DNA of 64,000 nt from Bombyx mori (taxonomy: Eukaryota; Arthropoda; Insecta; Lepidoptera; Bombycidae), in NCBI RefSeq assembly GCF_030269925.1, contig NC_085129.1, positions 18,095,501-18,159,500 of the forward strand, in the 5' to 3' direction. The position numbers and the translations under genes are program-made. Within the stretch, counting starts at the first letter, position 1. Every line of letters begins with the position of its first letter. Of this stretch, positions 21,805-32,440 are shown one piece after another. Under the pieces are notes generated by a model, which was not told the origin of the DNA, did no database searches, and worked only from the letters and a program-made list of their open reading frames with translations.

Positions 21805-22025
21805 TATGTGTATTATCTATGTCCGTGACCACGAAAACTGTAAAGTGCCCGAAATTAAACAATAAGCGAAATAAGAAATGACAATATGTAAAAAAAAAAC
21901 AGCCGCACAGAGTCGCGCGAGCGAGAACCGTGACCCCGTTTAAGACAGCCTCATGCCTCAACGCAATTATCGAACACCAGATGAACAATGCAGTGGTAGA
22001 ACAAAAAAATAAATTTTATCCTATC

Positions 22026-22371
22026 TGTAGAATGTTGTTTCGGTGAGTTCCTGCACCGGATCACAGCCGAGCCGACGGCAGAGTGCCACCATTGTGGTTG
22101 CGACTTGGACACGGCAGAGCATACGCTCGTCGCCTGCCCCGCATGGGAGGGGTGGCGCCGTGTCCTCGTCGCAAAAATAGGAACCGACTTGTCGTTGCCG
22201 AGTGTTGTGGCATCGATGCTCGGCGGTGACGAGTCGTGTAAGGCGATGCTTGACTTCTGCGAATGCACCATCTCGCAGAAGGAGGCGGCGGGGCGCGTGA
22301 GAGATGCACAATCCCGCCGCCGTCGAGCGGGGGCCAGGGAGGCAGATCTCGCCCAAGCCCTGGCCCTCTAA
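22026..22371 (+). pseudogene. R1-clade LINE ORF2 C-terminus
   Basis: A 5'-truncated frame with CHHCGCDLDTAEHTLVAC (a CCHC zinc knuckle), CPAWEGWRRVL, DLSLPSVV and KEAAGRVRDAQSRRRRAG, then a stop at 22369-22371. This is the C-terminal knuckle region of R1/TRAS-type retrotransposons. The 3' UTR continues to about 22600. Confidence 0.8.
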
Positions 22372-22600
22372 GTGTTTCGGGTCCCCCTCACATGTCGGTC
22401 TGGGGACCGGCGAGGGGGGCATAAGAAGACGACGTGCAAGCTGCTCTGCACGCGTTTTACGCAAGAGCATCCGGGTGATGGAAGGCTGGCTATTCTCGAA
22501 CCACGCTGGTTCTGGTCCAGCGGGGTATTCCGTAGGATAGCTCACTCTAACCGGCGCCATCTAAGCGGGCTTCGGATAGCCTGCCGACCGAGAGGGCTGA
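22372..22600 (+). repeat. R1-type LINE 3' UTR, first copy
   Basis: ccccctcacatgtcggtctg, cacgctggttctgg and gccgaccgagagggctg are all repeated in 23418-23810. Confidence 0.75.
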
Positions 22601-22958
22601 TGTAATTACTTTTGGCGCCATCTTTGATTATACCGCACGCAACAGTGGCGTCCCCTTCTCTGTCGCTTTACGACGGATACTTGCACTAATGCAGTCTGCT
22701 CTTTATCCCTACTCGACATAGTGAGCACGCAAAAGTAAGGAGGTCAGTTTCCATTAATCCCTAATGATTTCGCAGTACATTACTGCTTATTTACACACAT
22801 CTCTTTGATCTTACCGATCGGCTTTTGCGAGCCTTGGACCTTAATACTATACAGAATACTAAGTTAATAACTAAGGTGGGGTAACATTTGCGGACGAATG
22901 ACCTGGAAGTGAGTCTTTAGATCCGCTTCCAGCAGTTAAGTCCTAATACGGTCAGAGA

Positions 22959-23137
22959 TCAATGCCAGGCAAAAACGCAGTGGCATATAATCAGGTACAG
23001 TGAGGCTACGATCAAGTGACCTATCATGATCGGGAAGCCTATCTTGAAGAAGTTCATGAAGGTGAACTTATATCCGTGCTGCTCAGCCACGCCGGCGCAC
23101 ACCACGTTGGCGCTCGCGCCTATCAAGGTACCGTTAC
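22959..23137 (-). CDS. OCA2/P-protein-like gene B, last exon only
   Basis: Read on the - strand after acceptor ttaccag it encodes (G)[19 protein letters not shown], then [21 protein letters not shown] and ...CHCVFAWH, then TGA (22959-22961). The length (179 bp) and phase are identical to the last exon of gene A, but the protein differs at many positions, including [10 protein letters not shown] to [10 protein letters not shown]. This is therefore a diverged paralogue, not a recent copy. Gene B lies tail-to-tail with gene A. I could not find its upstream exons in the remaining 40 kb of - strand, and SINE and R1 sequence follows the acceptor directly. It may be a relic exon, or the rest may lie beyond a huge intron. 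Confidence 0.8.
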
Positions 23138-23177
23138 CTGGTAACGAGGGCCTGGTTAGGTCTGTACAGCTTCAATT

Positions 23178-23417
23178 TTTTTTATTACTTAATTGGGTGG
23201 ACGAGCTCACCGCCCACCTGGTGTTAAGCGGTTACTGGAGCCCATAGACATCTACAACGCAAATGCGCCACCCACATTGAGACTTAAGTTCTAAGGTCTC
23301 AGTATAGTTACAACGGCTGCCCCACCCTTCAAACCGAAACGCATCACTGCTTCACGGCAGAAATAGGTAGGGCGGTGGTACCTACCCGTGCGGACTCACA
23401 ATAGGTCCTACCACCAG
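23178..23417 (-). repeat. Bm1 SINE, 5' truncated
   Basis: ttgggtggacgagctcaccg through ctaccaccagt. It is followed directly by R1 3' UTR. Confidence 0.88.
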
Positions 23418-23810
23418 TTCCCCCTCACATGTCGGTCTGGGGACCGGCTATCCTCGAAGGCTGGCTATCCTCGACCCACGCTGGTTCTGGCCCAGCGGGG
23501 TATTTCGTAGGGTAACCCACTCTAACTGGCGCCATCTAGGCGGGGTTCGGACAGTCTGCCGACCGAGAGGGCTGGTGGTCGTGGCACCGACAACCGCCAG
23601 TCCGGCGTCCCGAGGGGGAGGGTGATGGAAGAGATGTGCTCCGCACTAAACGCTTCGCTTTCCCCCCTTTGCCTTTTCATGAGTTCTGTCTCTCGCGAGG
23701 TTTAGACGTCGGTTGTTGAGCGACAGGAGGTTTTAGTCAGTTTGACTCTGACATACCCCACCCGCCATCCCGAGAGAAGGGCGGAAGTCCGGCGATTTCC
23801 TCCTGACCAA
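23418..23810 (+). repeat. R1-type LINE 3' UTR, second copy
   Basis: It shares the first-copy blocks and continues with GC-rich sequence (cccgagggggagggtgatgg, cgagaagggcggaagtc) to cctcctgaccaaaaaaag, the likely 3' end. Confidence 0.7.
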
Positions 23811-25865
23811 AAAAAGAAAACCTGTAGAATGTATGGAAATATGTTTGTTACTCTTTCACGGAAAAAACTACTAAATCAGTTTTGATGAAGCTTTACAATA
23901 ACATAGCTTACACATCAGACTCACACATAGGCTATACTTTATACAGATATAGTGTGAATTACCCAAAATATAACGATAAGTGTCAAGTAAGAAGGAAAAA
24001 ATCTGTTATCTGCGAGTTATTTTTGGCGTGCGCCGCAAAAACCGTTGGAGTTAGACGTAAATTATGTAAAATCAAAATGTTTATCACAAATAGTACTACA
24101 AAAAAGCCCGTAACAGCATATACCTATATTTTATTTGTATGCCATTATCGCCAAAATAGTGAACCATAATTACGTACAATAAAATTGATAATTTATTTGT
24201 GACGCGCATTATTTGGTGGTAACAAATTTTTATCAAATCGTTTTATCAAAATAAAAAAATATATATAAAACAATTAAAAAATTAATACTTTTATCGCATC
24301 TGTTATTTAAAGTAGATAAACTTTGACTTTTACACTAGATCATTTGGACAAATATTTGAATAGTTAAGATTATATAAAAAATTGAGTGCGTGATATAACA
24401 GTGCGGTCCGGCAGCGGGCGCGTGGGACCGGCGTGCGGGTGGGGTGGGGGAAGAGGTCGCGCGGGCAGGCGCGCACGTAATATTATACATTTAATATTAA
24501 TGATAAATGCGCAACTCTATTTTTTTTAATACGCTTTTATTAGCTTCAGACACGTATGTATGTAACGGATTTTTTTAACATAATTTTGACCCCCTTCAAA
24601 ACGTCGGATTAACTCTAAATTTGGTATACTTAATAAGGACCGATGATAATTCAACATTAAAAAAAAATTGAAAAAAATTCTTAAGAGAATTGAAATTCAA
24701 CTAAAAAATGAAGAATAAAATTAATAGCTTAAAAAACTAACAAATGCATGGTATCACTAGTTATAAATATTTTATGAACAGATATGAGTAGAAGGGTTAT
24801 TTTAATAATATCCTGAAAAGCACCCCACACTTTTTTACAATAAAATCATTTTTTCTTACACTATTTTTAATTCAAATTTATTTTCTATTTTTTGGTTGTA
24901 TTTTCTATAAAAGCGTATTTTGTTAGTTTTTTTAAACTATTATTTATTTTTCATTTATTTCTTATATGAAGAACATATTTCTTTTAGGAAAATAAACAGG
25001 ATTATGGAAGTAAATTGCTAAAACCAAATTTTAGAAATATTTTATTTTGCGATTGGCGGCTTTGTAGTTTTCAAACGTTCTAATTTTTTAAATCGTTTTT
25101 GGTATGTATGATCTAGATCTTCTAGGTCATAGATCACACACTTAATAAGGTGCGCAACTCTCATTTTTATTTTTGCTTTAGTTGGGTCCCCACCCAGCAG
25201 GTGACGCTTTTTTTTTTTTTTTTTTTATAACAACGAGAGGCAAACGAGCATATGCGGTCGAATATTAAATTCCCCTGACCACCAGGTGAAAAAAACTTAT
25301 CGCTTAGAATCGCTGAAATTCCCTGTAGCACTTATGCAATATTACAACCTGTTTGATTGTGTTCAGCATTGTATTATGTAAAATCAAAATTATGTTTGAT
25401 TGTGTTCAGCATTCTAATCAAAAAGACCTTTCATGCAGAGAGATTTTTTTTTTTTTTTTTAATAAAAGCCTGTATATTTCGGTAAGCTATTTATTTTCCT
25501 TTTATGATATACAATTTACTGTTTAAAGTAAATATATAACATACAATTGTATAAAATTTCGAACAAAAATAAGTCCTTTTATAACGTTAAATCGCCAAAG
25601 TGATTTAAGTTCAAAAAACATCTCAAAAAAGTAATGACGACTTACAAATACTCATAAATATTAATAGTTGATATTTAACGACGCTCATAGAAATCTTACA
25701 CATGATTATAATAGTTTGTTTTATCTCGTGTAATTTTTTTTCTATTCTGACGTTTCTGACCCTTTAGCTTTTGTGATAATCGATTAATATTATCGATGTA
25801 ACAAACACGAGATTTAAAAAAAATCATCTTACAATTAATTAAACTGATTAAAAAACCATTAGTTT
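23811..25865. other. AT-rich stretch with dispersed repeats, no gene
   Basis: It contains a sharply GC-rich island (24400-24478) and a dispersed repeat at about 24525-25120. Parts of that repeat recur inverted at 49855-49990 (ggtccttattaagtatacca) and 34180-34280 (aactacaaagctgccaatcg). T-runs lie at 25209-25226 and 25447-25460. Confidence 0.5.
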
Positions 25866-25869
25866 GCAT

Positions 25870-26240
25870 TAAGTCTGCCATAGCCGGTCCCAAGCCCGGA
25901 TGAGAAAAGAGGAGGGTTGAGTAGAGATGGACATTCCTACCGTAAAACGTCAATGCCGAGCACTGGGCGGCGGGAAATAACCCAGCCCCCGGATCCAACC
26001 AGTGACCCGGAGCGGGACCAGTTGCCGTGAAGGACTAAATCCCTTCGAAATACTGATGCGGAAGGACGTGGGAACCCACCACAATTACATCCCAAGAGAG
26101 TCATGGACAGAGAAACATTTGAAAGTGATCTGTCGGGTGATCCGGTTGACGCCCGGCGCCTTTCGGTACCCGGGCCGGATGGTGTGAAGTATGCTACCGA
26201 AGCTTCCAAAGAGGCGAGCCTTCAGGCCTCTGCAGAAAGA
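25870..26240 (+). repeat. GC-rich retroelement fragment, unidentified
   Basis: It stands out from its AT-rich surroundings (ccggtcccaagcccggatga, acgtgggaacccaccac) and looks like LINE 5' UTR sequence, but I cannot assign it. Confidence 0.4.
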
Positions 26241-27281
26241 CATGTTACTACAACAACTTTACTTACTTACAAAATTAATTAAAAATATCCTGGACTGAAA
26301 TTTGCTAGGCAACCCATATACAATATATTTTTTGATATATTAAATTACATAAAAAATGTGTTTGATCCATTAACCAGCTCGGTGAAGGTCGTTGTATATC
26401 GGATCCTATACTATTAGGACTTGCAGCCTATAAGCGACGTCATTTCTTAACTGATAATTTAAAAGAGAATAGGGTGGTAAAATCGAAACAACTACTGAAG
26501 CGGTACGCAAAGGGAGGTCATAGAAAAAAAAAAATTTTCCCTCTCACAACTGGAGTCCCGCAAGGCTCTGTCCTCTCACCCCTCCTATTTAGCTTATTCG
26601 TTAACGATATTCCCCGGTCGCCACCGACCCATTTAGCTTTATTCGCCGACGACACGACTGTTTACTATTCCAGTAGAAACAAGTCCCTAATCGCGAAGAA
26701 GCTTCAGAGCGCAGCCCTAGCCCTAGGACAGTGGTTCCGAAAATGGCGCATAGACATCAACCCAGCGAAAAGTACTGCGGTGCTATTTCAGAGGGAAAGC
26801 TCCACACGGATTTCCTCCCGTATTAGGAGGAGGAATCTCACACCCCCGATTACTCTCTTTAGACAACCCATACCCTGGGCCAGGAAGGTCAAGTACCTGG
26901 GCGTTACCCTGGATGCATCGATGACATTCCGCCCACATATAAAATCAGTCCGTGACCGTGCCGCGTTTATTCTCGGTAGACTCTACCCCATGATCTGTAA
27001 GCGGAGTAAAATGTCCCTTCGGAACAAGGTGACACTTTACAAAACTTGCATAAGGCCCGTCATGACTTACGCGAGTGTGGTGTTCGCTCACGCGGCCCGC
27101 ACACACTTAGACACCCTACAATCTCTACAATCCCGCTTTTGCAGGTTAGCCGTCGGAGCTCCGTGGTTCGTGAGGAACGTTGACCTACACGACGACCTGG
27201 GCCTCGAATCTATCCAGAAATACATGAAGTCAGCGTCGGAACGGTACTTCGATAAGGCTATGCGTCATGATAATCGCCTTT

Positions 27282-29845
27282 TTTTTTATTCCTACCTATG
27301 CTGATAGCCTTGAGAGGCTATTTCAGCGTACCCTAGCTTGTGTAGGTGAGCTCGCGGGGCTCAAACCGGAGAATTGCTAACACCGCCCTAGCAAGAGCAG
27401 TGCTTCGCAGAATCTACCACCGGATCGGAAGCGCGACCCACTGAGAAGATCCGGCGAGAAACTCAGTGGGCTGTGTCTGTGGGTTAATTCGCTCGTCGAG
27501 CCCTTCGTCGCAAGCGACGGGTTCGGCGAGGACGGTGACCGGTGCTTGTATTGCCTAAAAGCACCGTTAATGGATCAGGAGGATCCGTGATGACGTGCTT
27601 TGGGCGACGTCGACGGTTTACCAAACGGTCTACAGGATCGGGTATGTAGTTTCCGGCGGCCACGACAAGAGGATTCTCATGTCGTGCCGCCTTCTCAAAG
27701 TGGCGCAGCGATGCCGACTGTAGATACTTACTGACGGGGTCGAGCTCCAGGTCATCGTGGAGGTCCACGTTCCTCTGGAACCATGGTGCTCCGACGGCTA
27801 TCCTGCAGAATCGGGATTGTATAACCTGAAGGGGTTTCAAGTTGGTGCGGGCCGCGTGAGCGAACACTACGCTTGCATACGTCATGACGGGGCGTATGCA
27901 AGTTTTGTAGAGGGTTACCTTGTTACGGAGGGACAGTTTGCTTCGTCTACAAAGCATTGGGTAGAGTCGTCCTAGTATAAACGCGGCGCGATCGCGTACC
28001 GTTTTTACGTGGGGACGGAATGTCATCCCTCTGTCGAGGGTGACGCCTAGGTATTTGACCTTCGGGGCCCACGGTATGGGCTGGTCAAAGAGAGTGATGG
28101 GGCTAACGGCGGAGGTGTTTACGCGCCTATTGGGGAGTGGGGTGCTCGAAGTGGTATTCGGAGGGCGACCCCTTTTGAATAGCACCGCTGTGCTTTTCGT
28201 GGGGTTAATGTCTATTCGCCACTTCCGGAACCACTGTCCCATGGTGGTTACTGCGGTCTGGAGTCGCCGATGAAGCAACGACATCTTCCTACACGAGTAG
28301 TAGATAGCCGTGTCATCGGCGAAGAGCGCTAGATGGGTCTCCGGAGACCGGGGTATATCGTTGATATACAAACTAAATAGTAACGGGGAGAGTGCGGAGC
28401 CTTGCGGGACTCCGGCAGTCAGATGACGGGGACGAGAACGAGTTCCCTCTACTCGATATCGAAACGAACGGTTCGACAAGAAGTCTCGTATGATGAGCAC
28501 GAGTCTGTCTGGCACTCCCATGTTGTACAGTTTGTAGATCAAACCGTTGTGCCAGACTTTGTCGAACGCCTTCGCTACATCGAAGAAGAGGGCGCCGGTC
28601 GGGATTTGTTTACGCCTATTTAGCCCTATTAAGATGTGCACCGTGAGGCGGTGCACTTGTTGTACGCACGAGTGTTTGGCGCGGAATCCAAACTGCTCGT
28701 CTATTAGAATTTTATTCGCGGTAACGAAGTCCCAGAGGCGTTTCCGAAGGAGTCGTTCGTAAATTTTGCCTATCGCTGGGAGGAGACTAATCGGACGGTA
28801 ACTAGCGGTTTCATTATTCGGTTTGCCCGGCTTGTGTATACCGATAACGTCCGCTTCTTTCCACACCGCCGGAAAGATGCAGTGCGTCATAGCGGCATTT
28901 AAGATGGTAGCCAACATTGTTATCAGTTGGACTGGTAAGAGTTTTAACGCGCGGTTGCGGATGCCGTCGGAGCCGGGTGCCTTCTTAGGTTGAAGGTTAT
29001 CTATTACTTTTCTAACTTCGTCAGAGGTAATGGGGGGTAACGCGTCCGAGGGTGGCAGGGAAGCTCTGCGCTCGACCTCCCTGTCGACTGCCTCGGAGTG
29101 TTCGGGGTCCGCGTATTGAGTGCTGGTGGTGCACTGCTCTTGCAGTGCATCGGCCAGCAACTCTGCCTTGTCATCGTCATCGAAAGCCGGTGGTTGTCCT
29201 GAAGGGCGTACGAGAGGAGGCATAGTAGCGGTAGTTTCGGACTTGAGAGTCCTTGCTAGTCGCCAGTATGCTTGATGAGAGGGCGCGAGTCCTTCTAAGT
29301 AACTATCCCAATTCTCATTTCGGGCGTCGCTTAGGCGAGATTTTACATCCCGCTGTAGACGACGCATCCGAATCCGGTTTGAGTGCGTGGGAAGTTGATC
29401 GTAGGCCCGGATTGCCGCGTTTCTAACTCTTAGGAGGTTCCTAAGTTCGGGGGACAGTCTGATGCGGTGAAAGCTATCCTCCACATCGACTTCTTTTGAG
29501 GATCTTATGATCGCGGAAGAGATGTGATCCGTGATGATGTTTATGGATTCGACTGTGTCCTCGGGGGATGGAGTTGAATCCGGGCCGCAGGGGAGGATTG
29601 GTGGAGCGGCATCGGCTAAGCATTTGCCCAGCTTCTTCCAGTCCACCATGGTCCTCGTAGCTGTGACTGGGTTGTGGGGGCGACCGAGCTGCATAACGAC
29701 AGGTCGGTGGTCTGAGTCGAGCTCTGACATTGCTTCGATGGAACGTAAGCGCAGAGTAATCGCCTTATCGTTGCCTCCGCTGACTACTCCCCGAATCCTG
29801 ATCACGCAGGAGCCAGTCACCGTCAACGCCCTAGACACGTCCTTA
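27282..29845 (-). mobile_element. Jockey (BMC1-like) LINE (-), nested in the + copy
   Basis: On the - strand: ORF2 lacking most of the endonuclease, then the 3' UTR (27284-27483) and an A-run seen as t's at 27281-27290. It is inserted in the + Jockey copy after MRHDNRL; about 30 codons of the target copy are missing at the junction. Confidence 0.85.
27484..29838 (-). CDS. Jockey ORF2 reverse transcriptase, 5' truncated
   Basis: 784 residues. The first ~50 end in SELDSDHRPVVMQLG, the last part of an apurinic-type endonuclease; the rest of that domain is missing, so this copy cannot nick DNA by itself. The reverse transcriptase follows with KPGKPNNETASYRPISLLP, GFRAKHSCVQQVHRLT, FDVAKAFDKVWH, GVPQGSALSPLLF, the FADD active site and WFRKWRIDINPTKSTAV. 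The C-terminus includes YKTCIRPVMTYASVVFAHAA and a basic Arg-rich tail. There is no stop across 2.35 kb, which suggests a fairly recent insertion. Confidence 0.85.
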   Translation of the reverse strand: MSRALTVTGSCVIRIRGVVSGGNDKAITLRLRSIEAMSELDSDHRPVVMQLGRPHNPVTATRTMVDWKKLGKCLADAAPPILPCGPDSTPSPEDTVESINIITDHISSAIIRSSKEVDVEDSFHRIRLSPELRNLLRVRNAAIRAYDQLPTHSNRIRMRRLQRDVKSRLSDARNENWDSYLEGLAPSHQAYWRLARTLKSETTATMPPLVRPSGQPPAFDDDDKAELLADALQEQCTTSTQYADPEHSEAVDREVERRASLPPSDALPPITSDEVRKVIDNLQPKKAPGSDGIRNRALKLLPVQLITMLATILNAAMTHCIFPAVWKEADVIGIHKPGKPNNETASYRPISLLPAIGKIYERLLRKRLWDFVTANKILIDEQFGFRAKHSCVQQVHRLTVHILIGLNRRKQIPTGALFFDVAKAFDKVWHNGLIYKLYNMGVPDRLVLIIRDFLSNRSFRYRVEGTRSRPRHLTAGVPQGSALSPLLFSLYINDIPRSPETHLALFADDTAIYYSCRKMSLLHRRLQTAVTTMGQWFRKWRIDINPTKSTAVLFKRGRPPNTTSSTPLPNRRVNTSAVSPITLFDQPIPWAPKVKYLGVTLDRGMTFRPHVKTVRDRAAFILGRLYPMLCRRSKLSLRNKVTLYKTCIRPVMTYASVVFAHAARTNLKPLQVIQSRFCRIAVGAPWFQRNVDLHDDLELDPVSKYLQSASLRHFEKAARHENPLVVAAGNYIPDPVDRLVNRRRRPKHVITDPPDPLTVLLGNTSTGHRPRRTRRLRRRARRAN

Positions 29846-30282
29846 CGGATCCATCAGATCCAATAACTTTTGCATTAGACGCCTTCAGCTCTGACACTAG
29901 GAGCAGGCTTAGGGACCTCGGTAACCGTACTCGTCGAACTCGACAAAGAGTTCGCCGTGCAACCTAACCCATGAATCAGCTCGCTGAGTTTCTCGCCGGA
30001 TCTTCTCAGCGGGTCGCGATTCCGATCCGGTAGTAGACTCATTCGCGAAGCAGCTACTCTTGAGCTGTTAGGTCTCCTTCGGAGGCGCTCGGGTAGCTGT
30101 TAGCAAATCCCACCCCTCCTGGCTGAGCCTTTGCTCGCCCTGGCAGGTTTCACCTGTCCTGGTGAAACTGGAAAGGCCTCCGGGCCACAAGTAATCATTC
30201 AATCATAAAAAAAAAACTGTTTACGGATGAGAAAATTTTTACAATTGAGCAACATTTTAACACTTCCCAATTAGTCGACAGA

Positions 30283-30777
30283 GTGCAACGTGGGCACTAT
30301 CCGACTTCAGTTATGGTTTGGTGGGGTATTAGCTATGAAGGAGTGACTGAGCCATACTTTTGTGAACAAGGTATCAAAACATCGGCACAAGTGTATCAAG
30401 ATACCATTCTTGAGAAGGTAGTGAAGCCCCTTAACAACACCATGTTCAATAATCAAGAATGGTCCTTCCAGCAAGACTCGGCGCCAGGTCATAAAGCTCG
30501 GTCTACGCAGTCTTGGTTGAAAACGAACGTTTCGGACTTCATCAGAGCTGGAGACTGGCCGTCGTCTAGTCCCGATCTTAAGCCGCTGGATTATGATTTA
30601 TGGTCAGTTTTAGAGAGTACGCCTTGCTCTAAACGCCATGATAATTTGGAATCCCTAAAACAATCCGTACGATTGGCAGTGAAAAATTTTCCCATGGAAA
30701 GAGTGCGTGCTTCTATTGATAACTGGCCTCAACGTTTAAAAGACTGTATTGCAGCCAATGGAGACCACTTCGAATAA
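30283..30777 (+). pseudogene. Mariner transposase, C-terminal piece
   Basis: The longest frame (164 residues) of the broken mariner described at 26340-30904: RGHYPTSVMVWWGISY, FQQDSAPGHKARSTQ, WPSSSPDLKPLDYDLW and the GDHFE end. It cannot act alone because the DNA-binding half is cut off by the Jockey insertion. Confidence 0.85.
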
Positions 30778-30916
30778 GCTTTATATACTTTAAAATTTTT
30801 TATATTTATGTATTAAACTAACACACTGTAAAAGTAATAAATGTTATTTGCAATAGACATTTTTGTTTTCCTTTGTCTCAGTATTTACTTATGGCAAGAC
30901 TAGGTATACTCAGACC

Positions 30917-31205
30917 CAGTGGCAGATTTGCAGTCTCGGCTGCCCTAGGCCCCAAGCCATCAGCCGCCTCTTTCTCAGCGTCCACCACAAGACTACACAT
31001 AATGAAATTATTGTCAACTTTTTAGATTTAGAAATTTAGGAAAAAAAAATAGTTTTATGCGGCATAGATTGATTGCACCATGCAGTGCAGTCCGCCGCCG
31101 CCGCATACGTTACATATCTAAGCTTTTTTGACAAGATTTGGGCCGCCCCTAAATCTGTCCGCCCTAGGCCCGGGCCTATCGGGCCTTAGGGTAAATCCGC
31201 CTCTG
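30917..31205. mobile_element. hAT-type MITE
   Basis: Terminal repeats cagtggcagatttgc and (inverted) cagaggcggatttac. The flanking 8-bp duplications ctcagacc at 30909-30916 and 31206-31213 are identical. 289 bp, no ORF. Confidence 0.85.
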
Positions 31206-31335
31206 CTCAGACCTTAGAACTTATATCTCAAGGTGGGTGGCGCATTTAAGTTGTAGATATCTATGGTCTTCAGTTACCACTTAACACCAGGTCGGCTGCG
31301 ACCTAGTCCACCCATCTAAGAAATAAATAAAAAAT
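31206..31335 (+). repeat. Bm1 SINE 3' part (host of hAT MITE and mariner)
   Basis: accttagaacttatatctca through cacccatctaagaaataaat. The bases before the hAT element (tatactcagacc) fit the Bm1 text just upstream. Confidence 0.8.
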
Positions 31336-32440
31336 CCTGCTTATGGTTAGGTGATTACCAATGCTCATGGAGTTCAGCAGTGCCATAGGCGTCGCTGTCT
31401 ACCGCTTAGGTTTTAATAAATTATTAATACACTTAGTCACGCAAGTAAAGTATACTGATTTCAAGGAATTAAAATGTCATAACTGTAATCATCTCTGGGC
31501 ATTTCCATTTCTATCAGCTCATACATAAAACAATGCGACGTAACATACATACTATTTCGTGGTTAATCTGAATAATTGCAAATAATACTTTTCAAGACCG
31601 TTGGCTTTTGATCCACCATCAATTAAAATCAACTTCCCGTAGAATTTACAAAGGGTTGTTTACAATATTGTATATCAACATTTTCATATATTATTGCCTA
31701 ACTTACTAACTAAAATATCTATTGAAATCTTATTGTATAACAATAAGAACTAAAAAACCTATTTAAAAAAATTTGGTTTAAATTATTTAGATCTCATGGA
31801 CTATTTCAATTATTAATTTATAATTTTAAACATATTTAAAAAAAATAAGTTCCCTTGCGAGTTCAAATTCCTCACTGAATCAGTTTCTATTTTGAAAAGG
31901 AGAAACAAAGTACCTTAAGTGAGTAACTTATATTAAAAAACTACGACCATGAAAAATTGAGTATTAATGTAATCATACAAATTAATTAATTTGTGACATA
32001 AACACCTTCTGGTCCAAATATTGTGCATCAATCTTGATTATCATTTTTCAGACATTTTATGTGCTCCATAAAATTTTCCCATCAAATTTTGACATTATCA
32101 ATCCTTTGAAAGTAAATATTTTATATTAATTTACATTGCGTAGAAGAATGAACATGCTTGCAGGCCACTTGGTGTAACATGGCAGTCATCCCCCATCCCC
32201 CATCATCAATCTTTATAAAAAGATTTATGGGTTCAGGTAATTTATCTATTTTTTTAATAAAAGCTTTAGTCCTTGAAAGCTTTTTTACAATTTTAATTTC
32301 ATTTCTTTGTTTTCTACATTTATCCTTTAATTCTTTCACTGGTTTCATTAATTTCAAAAAAATCCAATTATAATTTGTGCTCTTCTTAAAGGCTGAAAAG
32401 AAAAGTCAAATATTGAAAACCAAATATACTATGTAGATAA
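31336..32440. other. AT-rich stretch without a recognisable gene
   Basis: A 78-codon - strand frame at 32121-32357 (KELKDKCRKQRNEIK) is Lys-rich and not assignable. Otherwise nothing. Confidence 0.4.

Larger units (their letters stand above)
26530..30205 (+). mobile_element. Jockey LINE (+), 5' truncated and itself interrupted
   Basis: The reverse transcriptase region is at 26540-27281: [36 protein letters not shown]. The C-terminal codons and 3' UTR resume at about 29846-30205: DPSDPITF..., RTRRTRQRVRRAT, stop, gagtttctcgccggatcttc, A-run. Its first visible codons are fused in frame to mariner codons, so the 276-residue frame at 26474-27304 is a chimera and not a gene. Confidence 0.82.
26340..30904 (+). 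pseudogene. Broken DD37D mariner, split by nested Jockey elements
   Basis: The left part (about 26375-26525) encodes, with a frame break, LGLAAYKRRHF... and KSKQLLKRYAKGGHRK. The right part resumes at about 30207 with KLFTDEKIFTIE and runs to the stop at 30775-30777. The catalytic FTDEK, FQQDSAP and KPLDYDLW Asp residues are all present (DD37D spacing). The right inverted repeat (ends gcaagactagg at 30904) is followed by TA. I do not find the left inverted repeat. The intervening 3.7 kb is Jockey sequence. Confidence 0.85.

Noticed and set aside
22021..22560. 179-residue - strand frame over the R1 tail
   Set aside because: Shadow of the GC-rich R1 coding region on the + strand, which carries the zinc knuckle.
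26474..27304. A 276-residue frame that looks like a gene start plus reverse transcriptase
   Set aside because: The first ~16 codons are mariner and the rest is Jockey; the fusion is an insertion junction.
32121..32357. 78-codon Lys-rich - strand frame
   Set aside because: Looks vaguely like a DNA-binding protein, but nothing decisive; AT-rich sequence easily gives Lys-rich frames.
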